A stretch of DNA of 64,000 nt from Manganibacter manganicus (GCF_002075885.1 NZ_MDET01000023.1:62001-126000); one strand, 5' to 3'. Counted from the stretch's first letter, positions 26,299 through 36,034 are shown. Numbers and translations are program-made. The notes: generated by a model from the sequence alone, not told the origin.

Positions 26299-26649
26299 TC
26301 AGATCGGCAGTTGTAACGCGCTGGCGATGATATCATCGCCGAAGCGCTCGACATAGAGCGCACCCTCGACAGTTCTGCGGACCAGCACGTTGCGGCGGTC
26401 GTTCTCGTCGCGGTGGCGTGAGACCAACTTCATGGCGCCCATCGTATCCAGCGCGCGGGTGATGACGGGCTTCGTCACGCCGAGCCGAGCAGCCAGCCCG
26501 CGCACGGTGTGTGGTGGCGCATCGAGGTAAACGGTAAGCAGGATCGCCATCTGCCTGAGCGTCAGGTCGTGCGCGTCATTATGGACCGTGTGCAGCGCCA
26601 CCTGCTGCCACAATCGCAATGCCTGAACAGGACGCAACTGGATCGCCAT
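26299..26649 (-). CDS. MarR family winged-helix transcriptional regulator
   Basis: A 116-residue DNA-binding protein, slightly shorter than typical MarR proteins (about 140). The winged helix is visible: LTLRQMAILLTVYLDAPPHTVRGLAARLGVTKPVITRALDTMGAMKLVSR, with RHRDENDRRNVLV as the wing. The N-terminal dimerisation helix is short. It lies just upstream of the NlpC/P60 gene and may control it and itself; ligands are unknown. The antiporter gene upstream is on the same strand but 84 bases away. Confidence 0.85.
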   Translation of the reverse strand: MAIQLRPVQALRLWQQVALHTVHNDAHDLTLRQMAILLTVYLDAPPHTVRGLAARLGVTKPVITRALDTMGAMKLVSRHRDENDRRNVLVRRTVEGALYVERFGDDIIASALQLPI

Positions 26650-26733
26650 GAGGCCGAGTATGGCCGGAAATCGTTTCGCTTCCGTTTCATTTTGTCAGCT
26701 CGCCGCAAGGCGCGGCCGGTTGACGCGAGACCG

Positions 26734-27801
26734 TCAACCCCACCAGAAGATGGTTGCAATGATGATATAGAGCCCAATGAGCGCCGCGCCATCGACAATA
26801 TCGGCACGACCGTCCACGGTCACGACCGTGACCACGAGCACCGACAGAAAAAGCGCACCGGCCAGGATCGGCGGGATCGCCAGCGTGAAGGGCGCGCCGC
26901 CGAAGGCGAAGCTGACAAGGATAAGGATGGGAATGAGCGCCACGGCCACCTGAAGCGCGCTGTTGAGCACGACGCTGACCGCAAGGTCGGCCTTGCCTTC
27001 GGCGGCGAGCCGGATACCGACGACATTCTCGACGGCATTGCCGGCAATCGCAACAACGACGAGGCCGGCGAACGCTTGGCTGATGCCTAGCACTTCAATC
27101 GCCGGCTCGAGCGCCTCGACAAACCAGTCCGAGACCAAAGCCGCCGCAATTCCGCACAGCGCCAACACGCCTACAGCCATGGCCAGCGGCCACGTATGAC
27201 CACGCTTGTGCGCCTCGGCGGGCATTGTCCTTTCGCCTTGCGTGAGCATGACCTTGGTCTGGACCGCAAGGACAAGCAGGAGAACGATGGCGCACACGAC
27301 CGCCAGCGGCTGCTCATGCTCGGCAGCGGGCAGATGCAATTCGTGCGCCAGCGTCGGCAGCACTAGGGCGCAAACGGCCAGCAAAAGCAGGATGGCTATC
27401 ATTCGCGGCGCCTGGCTCTCGAATTTCAGAACCCCATGCCTAGCGCCGCCCATGAAGAAGGCCAGACCGAGCACAAGCAGCGCGTTCCCGAGGATCGAGC
27501 CGATCAGCGAGGCCTGAACCACCACCACGAGGCCGGCCTGAAGGGCGAAGATCGAAACGAACAGTTCAGGCAGATTGCCCACCGCCGACTGGATGATGCC
27601 TGTCGCTGCGGGGCTGAGATAGTTTCCCAGTTGATCCGTGGCCTCGCCGATCAGATGCGCAATGCCGGCCAGCGCAAGCGCGCAGACGGCGAAATTCGGG
27701 ATCGGCCCGACGCTCAAGGCATGCAGCACGGCAGCGAGTCCGACCAGAACGGCCGATGCGCCCATGACGACCCAGGCCTTGCGTTCAACCGTTGCGAACA
27801 T
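26734..27801 (-). CDS. Calcium/proton antiporter (CaCA family, ChaA-like)
   Basis: A 355-residue inner-membrane protein with about eleven hydrophobic segments. It carries two inverted copies of the CaCA alpha repeat: SAVGNLPELFVSIFAL in the first half and VAIAGNAVENVVGIRLA in the second, with the glutamates expected to bind the cation. The family exchanges Ca2+ or Na+ for protons to protect against high calcium or alkaline pH. The exact ion is inferred. The gene stands alone between the MarR gene and the aminopeptidase gene. Confidence 0.87.
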   Translation of the reverse strand: MFATVERKAWVVMGASAVLVGLAAVLHALSVGPIPNFAVCALALAGIAHLIGEATDQLGNYLSPAATGIIQSAVGNLPELFVSIFALQAGLVVVVQASLIGSILGNALLVLGLAFFMGGARHGVLKFESQAPRMIAILLLLAVCALVLPTLAHELHLPAAEHEQPLAVVCAIVLLLVLAVQTKVMLTQGERTMPAEAHKRGHTWPLAMAVGVLALCGIAAALVSDWFVEALEPAIEVLGISQAFAGLVVVAIAGNAVENVVGIRLAAEGKADLAVSVVLNSALQVAVALIPILILVSFAFGGAPFTLAIPPILAGALFLSVLVVTVVTVDGRADIVDGAALIGLYIIIATIFWWG

Positions 27802-27837
27802 TGGTCCCCCTCTTGTGCAGGCCCAGTCTATCTATAT

Positions 27838-29202
27838 TCAGCCGAAACGGCGCGATATCACCCGTTCCAAGGCGCGGATGCCCTGCGCCTCGCCGCCAAC
27901 CGGGGCATGTGGGCGCTCGGTCGGATTCCAGCCGTAAATGTCGAAATGCGCCCAGCAGGTCGTCTTTTCCACGAAACACTTCAGGAACAATGCCGCCGTG
28001 ATCGAGCCGGCAAAGCCGTCTGCGGTGACGTTATTGACATCGGCAATGCGAGAAGAAAGCTTCGCCGTATAGGGTTGCCAGAGCGGCATGCGCCAAAGCG
28101 GATCCTCGACCGCGGCGCTCGCCTCGCCGAGTTCGTCGGCCAGTGCATCGTCATCGGTGTAGAAGGGCGGCAGGTCCGGGCCGAGCGCCACGCGAGCCGC
28201 GCCCGTCAGCGTCGCCATATCGACCAGCATCTGCGGCTGTTCCTCATCGGCCAGCGCCAGCGCATCGGCCAGGACCAGCCGGCCTTCCGCGTCGGTGTTG
28301 CCGATTTCGACGCTGATGCCCTTGCGGGATGTCAGCACGTCGCCCGGCCGGAAAGCGTTGGCGGAAATGGAATTCTCCACGGCCGGGATCAGCACGCGCA
28401 GCCTGACCTTCAACCCGACCGCCATGACCATAGATGCCAGGCCGAGGACATTGGCCGCACCGCCCATATCCTTCTTCATCAAGAGCATGCCGCTGGCCGG
28501 CTTGATATCCAGCCCGCCGGTGTCGAAGCACACGCCCTTGCCGACCAGAGTGAGTTTCGGCGCATCCGCCGGGCCCCATTGCATGTCGATCAGGCGTGGC
28601 GCCTCGACAGAGGCGCGCCCGACGGCATGGATCATCGGGAAATTTGCCCTGAGCAGTTCGTCGCCGGCGATCACCGAGATTTCGGCCTTGTGGACCTTGG
28701 CCAATGCGCGGACGACATTTTCGAGCGCCTGCGGCCCCATATCGTTGGCCGGTGTGTTGATGAGGTCACGCGCCAGAAAGACACCGCCGGCAATGCGCTT
28801 GACAAAGGCGGGATCCACACCTTCAGGCAAGGCAAAGCGCAATGCCCTGCCCGGTTTCCTGCCATAACGGGTGAAGGTATAGCTGCCGAACAGAAGCCCG
28901 AGCGCCGCAAGGTTCGGATCGGCATGCCGTGACGAAAACCGCCACTCGCCGTCCGGCAAGGCCTTGGCCAGCGCGCCGATGCCAAGCACGGGCCCGTCCG
29001 CACCGATGCCGAACAGGGCGCCGCCAACGCCGCCATCGGCGCCCGGCAGCAGCAGCGTGCGGCCGGCCTCCCCGGCAAAGCCGTTCGCGGTCGCCCAGGC
29101 CAGTTCCGACGGCGACAGGCCGGCAGTTTCCAGCTTGCCGGCGGCAATGCAATGAACGGGCAAGGCCGCTTTCAGCGCCTTGTCAAAAAACTCGACAGCC
29201 AT
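27838..29202 (-). CDS. M17 leucyl aminopeptidase family protein
   Basis: A 454-residue dizinc aminopeptidase that trims N-terminal residues from peptides in the cytosol. The M17 signature NTDAEGRL is at residues 302-309, preceded by VGKGVCFDTGGLDIKPASGMLLMKKDMGGAA, which holds the metal-binding Lys and Asp. It is closest to the PepA/PepB-like group. The start MAVEFFD at 29202 has AGAGG upstream; a longer reading frame from 29232 is less likely. The downstream gene is the membrane antiporter on the same strand, 36 bases away. Confidence 0.9.
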   Translation of the reverse strand: MAVEFFDKALKAALPVHCIAAGKLETAGLSPSELAWATANGFAGEAGRTLLLPGADGGVGGALFGIGADGPVLGIGALAKALPDGEWRFSSRHADPNLAALGLLFGSYTFTRYGRKPGRALRFALPEGVDPAFVKRIAGGVFLARDLINTPANDMGPQALENVVRALAKVHKAEISVIAGDELLRANFPMIHAVGRASVEAPRLIDMQWGPADAPKLTLVGKGVCFDTGGLDIKPASGMLLMKKDMGGAANVLGLASMVMAVGLKVRLRVLIPAVENSISANAFRPGDVLTSRKGISVEIGNTDAEGRLVLADALALADEEQPQMLVDMATLTGAARVALGPDLPPFYTDDDALADELGEASAAVEDPLWRMPLWQPYTAKLSSRIADVNNVTADGFAGSITAALFLKCFVEKTTCWAHFDIYGWNPTERPHAPVGGEAQGIRALERVISRRFG

Positions 29203-29280
29203 GAAAACCTCTTTCTTCATCAGACGGCGCAAATAGCCTGCATCGATGGAATTTTTATAACCAAAGCCGGCGGGACGCCA

Positions 29281-29895
29281 TTACCGAAGCGACGTGTGAA
29301 TCCTGACCTGTGCGGCTGCGAAGAATGCATAGGCGGCAAGCTCGGCAAATTCCTCGAAAGTCTCGTAACCGGCTCCGACCATGAAGCGCAGCGGTGTGCG
29401 CGATCCGTCCACCGCCAGGGACAGAGCGGCGGCGATGGCGATCATCACAATCTCAAGCCAGGGAACGCCGCGCTGCCGGATGATTTCTCCCGGCAGGCGC
29501 CAGAAGCGGAAGCGCACCGCAATCGCTAGCATCGCCACAGCCAGTATCGCGAGCGCGGCATGGACCGCGTCGATGAAAGGCAGCAGGTGGGACGAATAGA
29601 TCGGCTGGCCTTTGGAGGTAAATTCCGTCGGTGGATAGAGGCTTGCGCCCCAGCCAAGTTCGCGGCCGGCGAGAAACAGCCAGATGAGGACCCCGCAACG
29701 CCAGTACCAGACATGGGCGGGCACCTCGGAGGCTGCCTGATAGCGAAAGGCAATGACCGCCCCGCCCAGAAGCAACAGGATTTGAAAATTTTCGATCGGG
29801 CCGTTTTCCCAGGCAATGCTGGGTGCAAGGACATTGACAAGGCCAATCGCGGCAAGGAGGGAAACGAATCCCAACAGGCGAAAAAACAACAACAT
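29281..29895 (-). CDS. Conserved membrane protein of unknown function
   Basis: A 204-residue protein with about five hydrophobic segments (LLFFRLLGFVSLLAAIGLV; ILLLLGGAVIAF; VLIWLFLAG; AALAILAVAMLAIAV; IVMIAIAAALSLAV). A conserved-looking loop has RELGWGASLYPPTEF. No family function is recognised. A longer frame reaching 30171 overlaps the cysQ gene, so the ATG at 29895 is used. It follows cysQ on the same strand. Confidence 0.7.
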   Translation of the reverse strand: MLLFFRLLGFVSLLAAIGLVNVLAPSIAWENGPIENFQILLLLGGAVIAFRYQAASEVPAHVWYWRCGVLIWLFLAGRELGWGASLYPPTEFTSKGQPIYSSHLLPFIDAVHAALAILAVAMLAIAVRFRFWRLPGEIIRQRGVPWLEIVMIAIAAALSLAVDGSRTPLRFMVGAGYETFEEFAELAAYAFFAAAQVRIHTSLR

Positions 29896-29962
29896 GCCGC
29901 CGACTAACCTGGCAAAAGCCGCCGGATCAACCCGAGCGGTGCAAATTGGCGGGCGATGCGGC

Positions 29963-30790
29963 TCAAGCGTCAGTTCGGCTGTCCGCGATGAAATGCGGGT
30001 TGGCGAAATCGCAATCGTCCTGCTGGTCGCGCTTGCCGTAACGAAGGGGCGTTCCCTCCAGCGTAGAAGTCCGGCCACCGGCGGCCCGCAGCACAGCGTC
30101 GCCAGCGGCGGTGTCCCATTCCATCGTGCGGCCGAAGCGTGGATAGATGTCGGCCTCGCCTGCCGCGACAAGGCAGAACTTCAGCGACGAGCCGACCGAC
30201 ACGATTTCCGCCGCGCCAAGCCCGGCAATATAGGCATCGGTTTCAGGCGTGTTGTGCGACCGGCTGGCAACAATGGTGCGCGGCGATGCCGGCGCGCGCA
30301 CGGCAATGGTGCGACGTTCGGCTATCCGGCCATTCTGACCGACGCTTGCCGCCTCCGCCCTGCCCGGTCGGCCGGTGAAGAGCTGGCCGGTGCACGGCGC
30401 ATAGACGATGCCGACTTCCGGCACGCCATCGCGGATCAGGGCGATATTGACGGTGAAATCGGTGCGATGCTTGACGAACTCCTTGGTGCCGTCGAGCGGA
30501 TCGATCAAAAAAAACGCCGAACCAAGGTCGATCGGCGCGATGCCGGCGGCACTTTCTTCTTCCGCCACGCAGGGGATGCCGGGATAGGCGGCGCGCAGGC
30601 CGGCCAGAATCACCGTCTCGCTTTCGCGGTCGGCTATAGTGACGGGCGAGGTATCGGCCTTGCTTTCCACCGCGCAGCCTTCATGAAAGATGCGCATGAT
30701 CCTCGCGCCGGCGGCGAGCGCCAGTTCCTCGAACAGGCCGAGCATCGCCGCATCGCCAGATGTTTCGTCAGATTCCGGCGCCGCTTTCAT
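29963..30790 (-). CDS. cysQ: 3'(2'),5'-bisphosphate nucleotidase
   Basis: A 275-residue inositol-monophosphatase-fold enzyme that removes the 3'-phosphate from PAP, a by-product of sulfate reduction that inhibits other enzymes. The metal-binding motifs are CVAEEES (Glu78/79) and DPLDGT (residues 97-102), with WDTAAGDAV as the third. AGGA lies 5 bases before the ATG at 30790. The start overlaps the cysNC stop by 23 bases, so it is translated with the sulfate activation operon. Confidence 0.92.
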   Translation of the reverse strand: MKAAPESDETSGDAAMLGLFEELALAAGARIMRIFHEGCAVESKADTSPVTIADRESETVILAGLRAAYPGIPCVAEEESAAGIAPIDLGSAFFLIDPLDGTKEFVKHRTDFTVNIALIRDGVPEVGIVYAPCTGQLFTGRPGRAEAASVGQNGRIAERRTIAVRAPASPRTIVASRSHNTPETDAYIAGLGAAEIVSVGSSLKFCLVAAGEADIYPRFGRTMEWDTAAGDAVLRAAGGRTSTLEGTPLRYGKRDQQDDCDFANPHFIADSRTDA

Positions 30791-32705
30791 ACTGGTCCTG
30801 GGCAAGGTCACGCTGCAATAGCCATTGATCGAGAGCTTCCACCATCTCCTCCGGCGAGCGGCCGAGGGTTTTCAGGTGGACCTCCGGGTTTTCCGGCGGC
30901 TGATAGGGAGAATCGACGCCGGTGAAGTTCTTGATTTCACCTTTCAGGGCGCGCGCGTAAAGCCCTTTCGGATCGCGCCGCGCGCATTCCTCGAAGGGCG
31001 TGTCCACGAACACCTCGATGAATTCGCCCTCGGGCATCAATTCGCGCGCCACCCGTCGCTCGGCCCGGAAGGGCGAGATGAAGGAAACGATGACGATCAA
31101 CCCGGCATCGGCCATCAGTTTCGCCACCTCTGCGACGCGGCGGATATTTTCCACCCGGTCCGCATCGGTGAAGCCGAGATCGCGGTTGAGCCCATGGCGG
31201 ACATTGTCGCCATCGAGAATATAGGTGTGGCGTCCAGTGGCGTGGAATTTCTTTTCAAGCAGGTTGGCGATGGTGGACTTGCCTGAGCCCGAAAGGCCGG
31301 TGAACCAGAACACCGCCGGCCGCTGGCCTTTCATGTCGGCGCGGGCGCGCTTGCCGACATCGAGCGACTGCCAGTGGATGTTGTCGGCACGGCGCAGCGA
31401 ATGCACGATCATGCCGGCCCCGACAGTGGCGTTGGTCATGCGGTCGATAAGGATGAAGGCGCCGGTGGTGCGGTTTTCGGCAAACGGGTCGAAGACGATC
31501 GGCAGCCGCGTCGAGATGTTGCAGACGCCGACCTCGTTGAGCGCCAGCGACTTTGCCGCCTCATGCGCGAAATCGTTGACGTTGACGCGATATTTCAGCT
31601 CGGTGACGGTGGCGCTGGCCTCGTCCGTCTCGGTGCGAAGGATATAGGAGCGGCCGGGCAGGAGCGGCTGCTCGCTGAACCAGACGAGATTTGCGGTGAA
31701 CTGGTCGGCCACCTGCGGGCGGGCATCGGGCGCAACCAGCATGTTGCCGCGCGAGACTTCCACCTCGTCATCGAGCAGGATGGTGACGGCCTGACCGGCC
31801 ACGGCGAGTTCAAGGTCGCCGTCTTGTGCCACGATGCGCTTGACGCGCGCCGGCGTGCCGGATTTCGCCACCACGACCGCGTCGCCCTTGGAAACCGCGC
31901 CGGAAGCGACGGTGCCGGCAAAGCCGCGGAAATCGAGGTTCGGCCGGTTCACATATTGCACCGGGAAGCGGAACGGCAGTTCCAGAGCCGCCTCGTCCAC
32001 CGGCACGGTTTCGAGATGCTCGACCAGCGTCGGCCCGTCATACCAGGGCATCGCCTCGGAGCGGCGCGAGACATTGTCGCCATAGCGCGCCGACAGCGGG
32101 ATGGGCACGACGGTCTGGAAGCCGAGTTCGTGGGAAAATGCCGCGTAGTCGGCAACGATGCCGTCGAACACGGCCTGGTCGAAATCGACCAGATCAATCT
32201 TGTTCACCGCCAGCACGATATGCCGAATGCCGAGCAGCGAGGCGATGATCGAATGGCGGCGCGTCTGGCGCAGAATGCCCTGGCGCGCATCGACCAGCAC
32301 CACGGCCAAATCCGCCGTCGAGGCACCGGTCGCCATGTTGCGGGTGTATTGCTCATGACCGGGCGTGTCGGCGACGATGAACTTGCGTTTCGGCGTAGCG
32401 AAGAAGCGATAGGCGACGTCGATGGTGATGCCCTGCTCGCGCTCGGCCTCCAGCCCGTCGACGAGCAGCGCGAAATCGATGTCGTCGCCGGTGGTGCCAT
32501 GCTTCTTCGAATCGCGCTCAAGTGCCGCGAGCTGATCCTCGAAAATCTGGCGCGTATCGGAAAGCAGGCGGCCGATCAGCGTCGACTTGCCGTCGTCCAC
32601 TGAACCGCAGGTCAGAAAGCGCAGCAGCGATTTCTTCTCCTGCGCCGCAAGATAGTCGCGCACGCCGTCGGTCGCTTCGAGTGCCTTTGCCGAAACATGG
32701 CGCAT
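30768..32705 (-). CDS. cysNC: Bifunctional sulfate adenylyltransferase subunit 1 / adenylylsulfate kinase
   Basis: A 645-residue fusion (NodQ-like). The N-terminal CysN part is an EF-Tu-like GTPase with GSVDDGKS at residues 34-41, DTPGHEQY and NKIDLVDF, which drives ATP sulfurylase with CysD. The C-terminal APS kinase part starts about residue 465 with P-loop GLSGSGKST (470-478), then [21 protein letters not shown]. Together it makes PAPS from sulfate and ATP. Its start lies 3 bases after the cysD stop. The fusion is usual in rhizobia. Confidence 0.97.
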   Translation of the reverse strand: MRHVSAKALEATDGVRDYLAAQEKKSLLRFLTCGSVDDGKSTLIGRLLSDTRQIFEDQLAALERDSKKHGTTGDDIDFALLVDGLEAEREQGITIDVAYRFFATPKRKFIVADTPGHEQYTRNMATGASTADLAVVLVDARQGILRQTRRHSIIASLLGIRHIVLAVNKIDLVDFDQAVFDGIVADYAAFSHELGFQTVVPIPLSARYGDNVSRRSEAMPWYDGPTLVEHLETVPVDEAALELPFRFPVQYVNRPNLDFRGFAGTVASGAVSKGDAVVVAKSGTPARVKRIVAQDGDLELAVAGQAVTILLDDEVEVSRGNMLVAPDARPQVADQFTANLVWFSEQPLLPGRSYILRTETDEASATVTELKYRVNVNDFAHEAAKSLALNEVGVCNISTRLPIVFDPFAENRTTGAFILIDRMTNATVGAGMIVHSLRRADNIHWQSLDVGKRARADMKGQRPAVFWFTGLSGSGKSTIANLLEKKFHATGRHTYILDGDNVRHGLNRDLGFTDADRVENIRRVAEVAKLMADAGLIVIVSFISPFRAERRVARELMPEGEFIEVFVDTPFEECARRDPKGLYARALKGEIKNFTGVDSPYQPPENPEVHLKTLGRSPEEMVEALDQWLLQRDLAQDQYESGAGI

Positions 32706-32707
32706 GA

Positions 32708-33613
32708 TCAGAAATATCCTTCGCGCTTCTTCTTTTCCATCGAGCCGGCCTCATCGCGGTCGATGAGCCGCCCCTGGCGCTCGGAGGTGCTGGCCGTCAG
32801 CATCTCGCCGACAATGGCCTCCAGCGTGGCGGCACTGGAATCAATCGCGCCGGTCAGCGGATAGCAACCCAGCGTGCGGAAACGCACCATGCGATTTTCG
32901 ATCTGCTCGCCCGCCTTGAGCTTCATGCGCTCGTCATCCTTCATGATGAGCATGCCGTCGCGCTCGACCACCGGCCGCTCCTTGGCGAAATAGAGCGGCA
33001 CGATAGGGATATTCTCCTGCAATATATATTGCCAGATATCGAGTTCCGTCCAATTGGACAGCGGGAAGACGCGGATCGATTCACCCTTGGCCACGCGCGT
33101 GTTGTAGATCTTCCACATTTCCGGGCGCTGGTTCTTCGGGTCCCAGGCGTGGCTCGCGTTGCGGAAGGAAAAGATGCGCTCCTTGGCGCGTGACTTCTCC
33201 TCGTCGCGCCGCGCGCCGCCGAAGGCCGCGTCGAAGCCGTGCTTGTCGAGCGCCTGCCGAAGCGCCACCGTCTTCATGATATGGGTGTGCGTGTTCGATC
33301 CATGATCGAACGGATTGATGCCGTCGCGCACGCCGTCCTGATTGATATGCACGATGAGGTCGAAGCCGCGCTCCTTCGCCATGCGGTCGCGAAACGCGAT
33401 CATCTCGCGGAACTTCCAGGTCGTGTCCACATGCAGGAAAGGGAACGGCGGCTTGGCCGGATAAAACGCCTTCATCGCCAGATGCATCAACACGGATGAA
33501 TCCTTGCCGACCGAATAGAGCATGACGGGTCGCGAAAATGTCGCCGCCACCTCACGAAAGATGTGGATCGCCTCGGCTTCCAGTTGTTGCAGATGGGTCA
33601 GCGGGGCGTTCAT
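32708..33613 (-). CDS. cysD: Sulfate adenylyltransferase subunit 2
   Basis: A 301-residue ATP sulfurylase catalytic subunit that makes adenylyl sulfate with CysN. It has the PP-loop SVGKDS at residues 34-39, the [21 protein letters not shown] segment, and the end [20 protein letters not shown] that is typical of the family. The gene heads the cysD-cysNC-cysQ operon. Regulation could act through the palindromes at 33869-33916, but these may equally serve the divergent outer membrane gene. Confidence 0.97.
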   Translation of the reverse strand: MNAPLTHLQQLEAEAIHIFREVAATFSRPVMLYSVGKDSSVLMHLAMKAFYPAKPPFPFLHVDTTWKFREMIAFRDRMAKERGFDLIVHINQDGVRDGINPFDHGSNTHTHIMKTVALRQALDKHGFDAAFGGARRDEEKSRAKERIFSFRNASHAWDPKNQRPEMWKIYNTRVAKGESIRVFPLSNWTELDIWQYILQENIPIVPLYFAKERPVVERDGMLIMKDDERMKLKAGEQIENRMVRFRTLGCYPLTGAIDSSAATLEAIVGEMLTASTSERQGRLIDRDEAGSMEKKKREGYF

Positions 33614-33868
33614 CGGCTTTCGGTCTTTCTTAATCGCCTTGATCGGCCCTCGTCGGCCCTGATCGGCAAAGGTCTTCTAGCAGTTTGCGTGGGAGAGGCG
33701 AAGCTTCCTGCGCCCGTTAAGCCGGGCATGGCGAACAAATTTTGCGCAAACGTCCAGAGAAACCGGAATTCCGATCCGCTTTGGTCCGGCATCCATGTCA
33801 GACGCTCCGACTGTCTCATTTCCGCAACAATCGGGCAAAGTTCACTGCTGTCAGGCGGCGATTTCGCG

Positions 33869-33916
33869 TAATACGTTTGTATTAGTTGAAATGCTCTTTT
33901 AAGTTGAATTCAACTT
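33869..33916. promoter_or_regulatory. Two palindromes in the cysD/omp intergenic region
   Basis: TAATAC-GTTT-GTATTA (33869-33884) has 6-bp arms, and AAGTTGAATTCAACTT (33901-33916) is a perfect 16-bp palindrome. Both lie in the 373-bp gap between the divergent cysD and outer-membrane-protein genes and look like binding sites for dimeric regulators. The palindromes are about 255-290 bases from cysD and 70-105 bases from the omp start. No regulator gene is adjacent. The rest of this gap shows nothing clear. Confidence 0.5.
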
Positions 33917-33986
33917 CCCTAATGGGAGGTTGGGCGGGAGCATATCGTACCTGTTGCGGTTTCGGCGACAGACAGGAGTTGCTTTC

Positions 33987-34757
33987 ATGCCCGATCCAAC
34001 AATCGGACGGAGGGCTTCGACCTTGAAAACCATTCTCATCGCTGCATCGGCGGCACTTCTTGTTTCCACCTCGGCCTATGCGGCGGATATCGTGGTCGAT
34101 CAGGCACCGTTGCCTGTGGCTGCCTATGACTGGTCCGGCGCCTATATCGGCGTCAATGCCGGCGGCGGCTTCGGCAAGTTCAAGCATCCGTTTTCCGTGA
34201 CGGCGGCCCAGGGCCAGGGCATCGGCGGTTCGCTCGATATAACCTCTGGCGGTTTCCTCGGTGGTGTCCAAGCCGGCTACAACTGGCAGTCGGGCCAGAT
34301 GATCTATGGCGTCGAGGCTGATTTCCAGGGTTCAGCCGTCAAGGCCGAAGACTCACTCGATCTAAATATCTTTGGCAACAGCGTTTCCGGTGAACTCGGC
34401 ACCAAGATCGACTGGTTCGGCACGCTGCGTGCCCGCATCGGCTACACGCCGGTCGATCGTTTCATGGTCTATGCCACCGGCGGCCTAGCCTATGGTCATG
34501 TCGAGAGCTATATCAACGCTGAAGCAAACGGCGCTTCAATTCTTGACGAGAGCAAATCCAAGACCAAGGCTGGCTGGACCATCGGTGCCGGCGCGGAATA
34601 TGCCGTCACCAGCAACTGGACCCTCAAGACAGAATATCTCTACACCGATCTTGGCAAGACGACGCTTATCGACACGAATATAAATGGCGCAAACGCCAAA
34701 CTCGAAAACGACGTCGCCTTCCACACGGTTCGCGTCGGCCTGAACTACAAGTTCTGA
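33987..34757 (+). CDS. Outer membrane beta-barrel protein (Omp25/Omp31 family)
   Basis: A 256-residue porin-like protein. A signal peptide ends in AYAA, and the mature part starts DIVVDQAPLPVAAYDWSGAYIGVNAGGGFG, which is characteristic of the rhizobial/Brucella Omp25-Omp31 barrel family. Alternating aromatic strands and the C-terminal VRVGLNYKF ending with phenylalanine fit an eight-stranded barrel inserted by BamA. The ATG at 33987 has AGGAG 8 bases upstream; a TTG at 34023 with GGAGG upstream would give the shorter leader common in the family. A strong terminator follows at 34823. Confidence 0.92.
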   Translation: MPDPTIGRRASTLKTILIAASAALLVSTSAYAADIVVDQAPLPVAAYDWSGAYIGVNAGGGFGKFKHPFSVTAAQGQGIGGSLDITSGGFLGGVQAGYNWQSGQMIYGVEADFQGSAVKAEDSLDLNIFGNSVSGELGTKIDWFGTLRARIGYTPVDRFMVYATGGLAYGHVESYINAEANGASILDESKSKTKAGWTIGAGAEYAVTSNWTLKTEYLYTDLGKTTLIDTNINGANAKLENDVAFHTVRVGLNYKF

Positions 34758-34822
34758 TTGCCAGCTTGCCCGGCGGCGGCCAGCCTCCGGGTCTCGGGTA
34801 CAAGGCCTTGCGAAAGCAAAGA

Positions 34823-34858
34823 GACCGCCGGCGAATTTTCGCCGGCGGTCTTTTCTTT
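34823..34858 (+). terminator. Rho-independent terminator after the Omp gene
   Basis: A perfect 12-bp GC-rich stem (34823-34834 with 34839-34850) has loop ATTT and is followed by TTTTCTTT. It is the clearest intrinsic terminator in the window and lies 66 bases after the Omp stop codon. Confidence 0.92.
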
Positions 34859-34922
34859 GGTCGAACTGCTTGGCCTTCCCGCCTCTCCCCATGTCCAAGA
34901 CCAATCATGGGCAGGCGATAAA

Positions 34923-34943
34923 TTAACCGGCTGTTAGGGTTAA
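34923..34943 (+). promoter_or_regulatory. CtrA-like site upstream of tadD
   Basis: TTAA (34923-34926), seven bases, TTAG (34934-34937), with another GTTAAC at 34939-34944. This is one base from the CtrA consensus TTAA-N7-TTAA. CtrA controls pilus genes in Caulobacter and cell-cycle genes in other alphaproteobacteria. A very similar site lies upstream of dnaA at 51152. Binding is inferred from sequence only. Confidence 0.45.
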
Positions 34944-35021
34944 CAGAATATTTCTTCATCATGGGGAGGTTGCCCGGTGGAGCGGCCTGCGGACGAAGGG
35001 GATTCTGGGGCGATGCCAGCC

Positions 35022-35066
35022 ATTTGCAGATCAGCCATTTGCCGGCCAACCATTTGGCGAGCAGCC
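35022..35066 (+). repeat. Three 15-bp tandem repeats at the 5' side of tadD
   Basis: Units at 35022-35036, 35037-35051 and 35052-35066 start ATTTGCAGATCAGCC, ATTTGCCGGCCAACC and ATTTGGCGAGCAGCC. Because the unit is 15 bp, it keeps the reading frame and would add pentapeptide-like ICRxA steps if translation started at 34977. They lie just before the ATG at 35073 that is preferred for tadD. Confidence 0.7.
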
Positions 35067-35072
35067 GGTTGC

Positions 35073-35876
35073 ATGCCGGGAGCGGCAACGCGGCTTGCGT
35101 CGACGGCAGCGCTCATGCTCGCCTTGGCAATCGGCGTCAGCGGCTGCGGCACGGATCGGATGACAACCGGCTCCATCGCGCGCATGCCGTCCAGTTCGCT
35201 TGCCGCCATGTCCACGACGCAGGTGCATGACGCCTCGGTCACGTTTGGCCGGACCTATGCCAGGAATCCGAACGACAAGGCGATCGCCATGCGCTATGCG
35301 ACGCTGCTTCAAATGGATGGCGACGCCAGCCAATCGCTCGCCGTGGTGCGCAAGCTGGCCATCGCCTATCCGAAGGACCGCGAAGTGTTGTCCGCCTATG
35401 GCAAGGCGCTGGCGGCCAACGGCCAGTTCGAGCCCGCGCTCGATGCGGTACGCCGGGCGCAGACACCGGAATATCCCGATTGGCGGCTGATGTCCGCCGA
35501 AGGCGCCATTCTCGACCAACTCGGCCAGAAGGACGAGGCCCGCCAACGCTACCGCAAGGCGCTGGAACTGAAGCCCAACGAACCGTCCGTCCTGTCCAAT
35601 CTGGGCATGTCGTATCTGCTGGACGGCGATTTGCGCACCGCCGAAATCTATATGCGCGACGCCGCCAAACAAGCCGGTGCCGATAGCCGCGTGCGGCAGA
35701 ACCTGGCTCTGGTGGTGGGCCTGCAAGGCCGCTTCGCCGAGGCGGAGAAAATCGCCGTGCAGGAGCTTCCCGCCGCGCAAGCCGAGGCCAACATCGCCTA
35801 TCTGCGCGCGATGCTTTCGCAGCAGAACGCCTGGAACCAGATCAAGGCGCAGGACAAGAAGAAGGCGACCAACTGA
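35073..35876 (+). CDS. tadD: TadD-type TPR lipoprotein of the Tad pilus system
   Basis: A 267-residue outer-membrane lipoprotein. Signal: basic start, hydrophobic LALAIGVSG and lipobox GVSGC (Cys near residue 26). TPR units follow, for example RKALELKPNEPSVLSNLGMSYL. TadD is the pilotin-like partner of the Tad secretin. The ATG at 35073 gives a normal lipoprotein leader but has no ribosome binding site; a GTG at 34977 has GGGGAGG 7 bases upstream and would add 32 residues, including the 15-bp repeats. The gene is convergent to the tadC-cpaA block, from which repeats separate it. Confidence 0.85.
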   Translation: MPGAATRLASTAALMLALAIGVSGCGTDRMTTGSIARMPSSSLAAMSTTQVHDASVTFGRTYARNPNDKAIAMRYATLLQMDGDASQSLAVVRKLAIAYPKDREVLSAYGKALAANGQFEPALDAVRRAQTPEYPDWRLMSAEGAILDQLGQKDEARQRYRKALELKPNEPSVLSNLGMSYLLDGDLRTAEIYMRDAAKQAGADSRVRQNLALVVGLQGRFAEAEKIAVQELPAAQAEANIAYLRAMLSQQNAWNQIKAQDKKKATN

Positions 35877-35963
35877 CCCGTAGGGATTTGGCGTGACCTG
35901 GACCTTGCGTGCTCCGAGACGCCGGCGTCGCCCACGGGGAGACACCAGTTTGTGCTGTGCATG

Positions 35964-36003
35964 CTTCGAGACGCCGGCGTCGCCGGCTCCTCAGCATGAG
36001 GAA
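35964..36003 (+). repeat. REP-type palindromic unit
   Basis: TTCGAGAC, then GCCGGC-GTC-GCCGGC (35973-35987), then CTCCTCAGCATGAGGA. A related but broken unit (GTGCTCCGAGACGCCGGCGT) starts at 35910. Both face the same way. Confidence 0.75.
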
Positions 36004-36034
36004 GGTAGGTGCGGCTCCCGTTTGAGCAGTGCGT

